Assembly: GCA_964556165.1 (NCBI GenBank)
Contig: CAZKVH010000021.1
Coordinates: forward strand, 1-22,748
Source of the DNA: JAQVEM01 sp964556165
GTDB lineage: Bacteria; Actinomycetota; Humimicrobiia; Humimicrobiales; Humimicrobiaceae
DNA: 22,748 nucleotides
Direction: 5' to 3'
The translations under genes and the position numbers were made by a program. The notes beneath the pieces were generated by a model. The model was not told the origin of the DNA and did not search any database. It worked only from the letters and a program-made list of their open reading frames with translations. Shown here in pieces: positions 21,375 through 22,748 of this stretch (positions within the stretch are counted from its first letter, which is position 1; every line of letters starts with the position of its first letter).

Positions 21375-21971
21375 ATGGAAATAGTTATTGCTTCAAAAAA
21401 TTCAGGAAAAATAAAAGAGATAAAATCATTTTATAGAAATATTAAGAAAGTTAAGTGGCTAACTTTTAAAGACTTTGAGTATTTTCCGGATATTACTGAA
21501 AATGGAAATACTTTTCTTGAAAATGCAGAACTTAAAGCGAGGGGTATTTCAGCTTTTACCGGCAAAATAACCCTTGCCGATGATTCGGGGCTGGAGGTTG
21601 ATTCACTGGGAGGCAGACCGGGAGTTCTATCATCAAGATATAGCGGTATAAATGCTACGGATAAAGAAAACAGACATAAGCTGCTAAAAGAATTAGAGAA
21701 TATAAAAGAAATCTCGCAAAGAACTGCCAGGTTTGTTTGCAGTATGTTGCTGTGGGATCCAGAGAAGAGTCTTCTTTTCAGGACAAATGGTGTATGCGAG
21801 GGATTTATCGGCTTTGAGGAAAAGGGGAGCAGTGGATTTGGATATGACAGTATATTTATACCTGACGGGTACAATAAGACAATGGCGCAGCTGAGTCTGG
21901 AAGATAAGAATAAGATAAGTCACAGGGGTAAAGCTCTTAGGGCTCTGTATGAGTTCATTGTAAATTTTTAA
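21375..21971 (+). CDS. rdgB: XTP/dITP diphosphatase (RdgB/HAM1 family)
   Basis: RdgB hydrolyses non-canonical purine triphosphates (dITP, XTP, ITP) to monophosphates, keeping them out of nucleic acids. The 198-residue protein carries all family motifs: IASKNSGKIKEI (5-16), FLENAELKAR (48-56), LADDSGLEVDSLGGRPGVLSSRYSG from 67 with the metal/base Asp69-Asp70, GFGYDSIF (154-161), and SHRGKAL (182-188). Pairing with rph is a widely conserved arrangement. AAAGGTG precedes ATG 21375 by about 10 bases. The 44-bp gap that follows leads directly into the tRNA cluster. Confidence 0.95.
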   Translation: MEIVIASKNSGKIKEIKSFYRNIKKVKWLTFKDFEYFPDITENGNTFLENAELKARGISAFTGKITLADDSGLEVDSLGGRPGVLSSRYSGINATDKENRHKLLKELENIKEISQRTARFVCSMLLWDPEKSLLFRTNGVCEGFIGFEEKGSSGFGYDSIFIPDGYNKTMAQLSLEDKNKISHRGKALRALYEFIVNF

Positions 21972-21991
21972 ATTTATGTTATTATTTTCCG

Positions 21992-22000
21992 TGCTAAAAT
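21992..22000 (+). promoter_or_regulatory. Candidate extended -10 for the tRNA-Pro/tRNA-Gly pair
   Basis: TGCTAAAAT fits an extended -10 element (TGnTAnAAT-like) and would start transcription just before the tRNA-Pro 5' end. The -35 is poor. The TATAAT at 22010-22015 abuts the tRNA itself and cannot serve as its promoter. Confidence 0.3.
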
Positions 22001-22015
22001 GTAGGATTATATAAT

Positions 22016-22094
22016 CGGGGTGTAGCGCAGTTTGGTTTAGCGCACCTGCTTTGGGAGCAGGGGGTCGGAGGTTCAAATCCTCTCACCCCGACCA
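22016..22094 (+). tRNA. tRNA-Pro (anticodon UGG), CCA encoded
   Basis: Acceptor CGGGGTG (22016-22022) pairs with CACCCCG (22084-22090). The D-stem is GCGC/GCGC, the anticodon stem CCTGC/GCAGG, and the loop TTTGGGA places TGG at 22052-22054. The T-arm GGAGG-TTCAAAT-CCTCT is intact. The discriminator is A, and CCA is encoded at 22092-22094. Confidence 0.97.
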
Positions 22095-22100
22095 GTACGG

Positions 22101-22177
22101 GCGGGAATAGCTCAGTTGGCTAGAGCGTCAGCCTTCCAAGCTGAAGGTCGCGGGTTCGAGGCCCGTTTCCCGCTCCA
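22101..22177 (+). tRNA. tRNA-Gly (anticodon UCC), CCA encoded
   Basis: Acceptor GCGGGAA (22101-22107) pairs with TTCCCGC (22167-22173). The anticodon stem is TCAGC/GCTGA, and the loop CTTCCAA places TCC at 22135-22137. The discriminator T and the CCA at 22175-22177 complete it. It lies six bases after tRNA-Pro, so the two are surely co-transcribed. Its T-arm is identical to that of tRNA-His in this cluster. Confidence 0.97.
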
Positions 22178-22337
22178 TTTTATTTATTTAAGATGCTATA
22201 CTGGACAAATCAAGAGCTGCTATTGACTTATATGCTTATATTAAATAAAGTATTACTCTGTTTTTCGTTTGTATAAGATAATAAGGTCAGTTTTTAATAA
22301 AAAATTTTAATTTGTTATAATATTTTTATGTGGTTTT

Positions 22338-22414
22338 GCGCCTGTAGCTCAGCAGGATAGAGCAACGGACTTCTAATCCGTGGGTCGGGGGTTCGAATCC
22401 CTCCAGGCGTACCA
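22338..22414 (+). tRNA. tRNA-Arg (anticodon UCU), CCA encoded
   Basis: Acceptor GCGCCTG (22338-22344) pairs with CAGGCGT (22404-22410), with one G-T at the end. The anticodon stem ACGGA/TCCGT is fully paired, and the loop CTTCTAA places TCT at 22372-22374. The discriminator is A, and CCA is at 22412-22414. A TATAAT at 22316-22321 lies 16 bp upstream and may be its own -10. Confidence 0.97.
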
Positions 22415-22520
22415 GAAATAAAGACTGGAAGTCATAATATAAATGGCTGGAACTTCCCGGTCAGGTACTGAATAGAGGGCAGATAGTCCTGGTGCTATGT
22501 TATAAGTCAGGCATTGGTTG

Positions 22521-22526
22521 TATAAT
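22521..22526 (+). promoter_or_regulatory. Candidate -10 of the tRNA-His gene
   Basis: A perfect TATAAT preceded by TTG stands 17 bp before the tRNA-His 5' end, a fitting distance for a start site just upstream of the tRNA. The -35 is not convincing. The upstream gap (22415-22520) holds an imperfect inverted repeat (GGAAGT/ACTTCC) without a T-run. Confidence 0.35.
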
Positions 22527-22543
22527 TTAGTTGAAAATTACGT

Positions 22544-22620
22544 GGTGAGAATAGCTCAGCTGGAAGAGCACAGGATTGTGGATCCTGGGGTCGCGGGTTC
22601 GAGGCCCGTTTCTCACCCCA
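22544..22620 (+). tRNA. tRNA-His (anticodon GUG), CCA encoded
   Basis: Acceptor GTGAGAA (22545-22551) pairs with TTCTCAC (22610-22616). The extra 5' G (22544, position -1) faces the discriminator C (22617), the identity element of tRNA-His. The anticodon stem is CAGGA/TCCTG, and the loop TTGTGGA has GTG at 22578-22580. CCA is at 22618-22620. Confidence 0.97.
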
Positions 22621-22678
22621 TATTTTTTAAAGCATATATTTTAGTTAGTTGTAATGCTTTTTTAGTTTTTTATATTTT

Positions 22679-22748
22679 GCGCCTGTAGCTCAGTGGATAG
22701 AGCGTCGGACTTCGAATCCGTGCGTCGGGGGTTCGAATCCCTCCAGGC
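22679..22748 (+). tRNA. tRNA-Arg (anticodon UCG), truncated by the window end
   Basis: It begins with the same acceptor GCGCCTG (22679-22685) as tRNA-Arg(UCU) and ends at the window edge inside the 3' acceptor strand (CAGGC...). The loop CTTCGAA places TCG at 22712-22714. The T-arm is identical to that of the other tRNA-Arg. The anticodon stem TCGGA/TCCGT has a T-T mismatch at its outer pair (22705/22721). Confidence 0.93.

Noticed and set aside
22010..22015. Perfect TATAAT immediately before tRNA-Pro
   Set aside because: It abuts the mature 5' end, so transcription would start inside the tRNA; an upstream element must be used.
21693..22076. A 127-codon minus-strand frame spanning the end of rdgB and tRNA-Pro
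   Set aside because: It overlaps two confidently identified genes and has no recognisable protein features.
22427..22457. Inverted repeat GGAAGT/ACTTCC after tRNA-Arg(UCU)
   Set aside because: Six-base arms, a 19-base loop and no T-run make it too weak to call a terminator or small RNA.
1..22748. CRISPR arrays, insertion sequences, prophage or defence genes
   Set aside because: I saw no spaced direct repeats, transposase, integrase, restriction or toxin-antitoxin genes; tRNA genes are present but no att-like repeat or integrase accompanies them.

Overview
The window is AT-rich (by eye about one third G+C), densely coding DNA with short intergenic gaps. It carries 20 protein genes, five tRNA genes (the last cut by the window edge) and no rRNA, CRISPR, insertion sequence or phage gene that I can recognise. 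It looks like an ordinary chromosomal segment of an uncultured low-GC bacterium. The murI-rph-rdgB order is common in Gram-positive and actinobacterial lineages. An apolipoprotein N-acyltransferase, a lipoprotein, tRNA genes with encoded CCA, and a membrane-anchored Ig-like surface protein would fit a deep-branching Actinomycetota, an Atribacterota or a related lineage. I cannot decide between these from the sequence alone.

Layout. 1-5000: a conserved protein of unknown function that may be cut by the window start, a Ste24-type M48 membrane protease, and then, on the minus strand, a TrmO-type tRNA methyltransferase and a stand-alone LigD-type 3'-phosphoesterase. MscL with a C-terminal zinc ribbon, a 61-residue membrane protein and a DUF6512 membrane protein follow. 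5000-9800: a DUF1846 (UPF0371) protein, a histidine-phosphatase family enzyme, Lnt, and an isochorismatase-like hydrolase. 9800-11800: three cell-envelope proteins of unknown role (two-TM protein with a helical ectodomain, acidic lipoprotein, four-TM protein).

12000-15000 is the most interesting part: an iron-transport operon of two overlapping genes. The first encodes a PadR-like winged helix, a DtxR-type metal-sensing module with its metal ligands retained, and a C-terminal FeoA domain in one chain. The second is FeoB with altered G4 and G5 nucleotide-specificity motifs. A clear promoter stands in front, and a perfect 17-bp palindrome overlaps the end of its -10 element. I infer a self-regulated uptake system in which sensor, repressor and FeoA partner are one polypeptide.

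15000-18950: a Glu-rich, Ig-like surface protein on the minus strand, then an IlvD/Edd-family dehydratase and a small conserved protein. 18950-22000: a co-directional housekeeping run of a YggS-type PLP protein, murI, rph and rdgB. 22000-22748: tRNA-Pro(UGG), Gly(UCC), Arg(UCU), His(GUG) and a truncated Arg(UCG).
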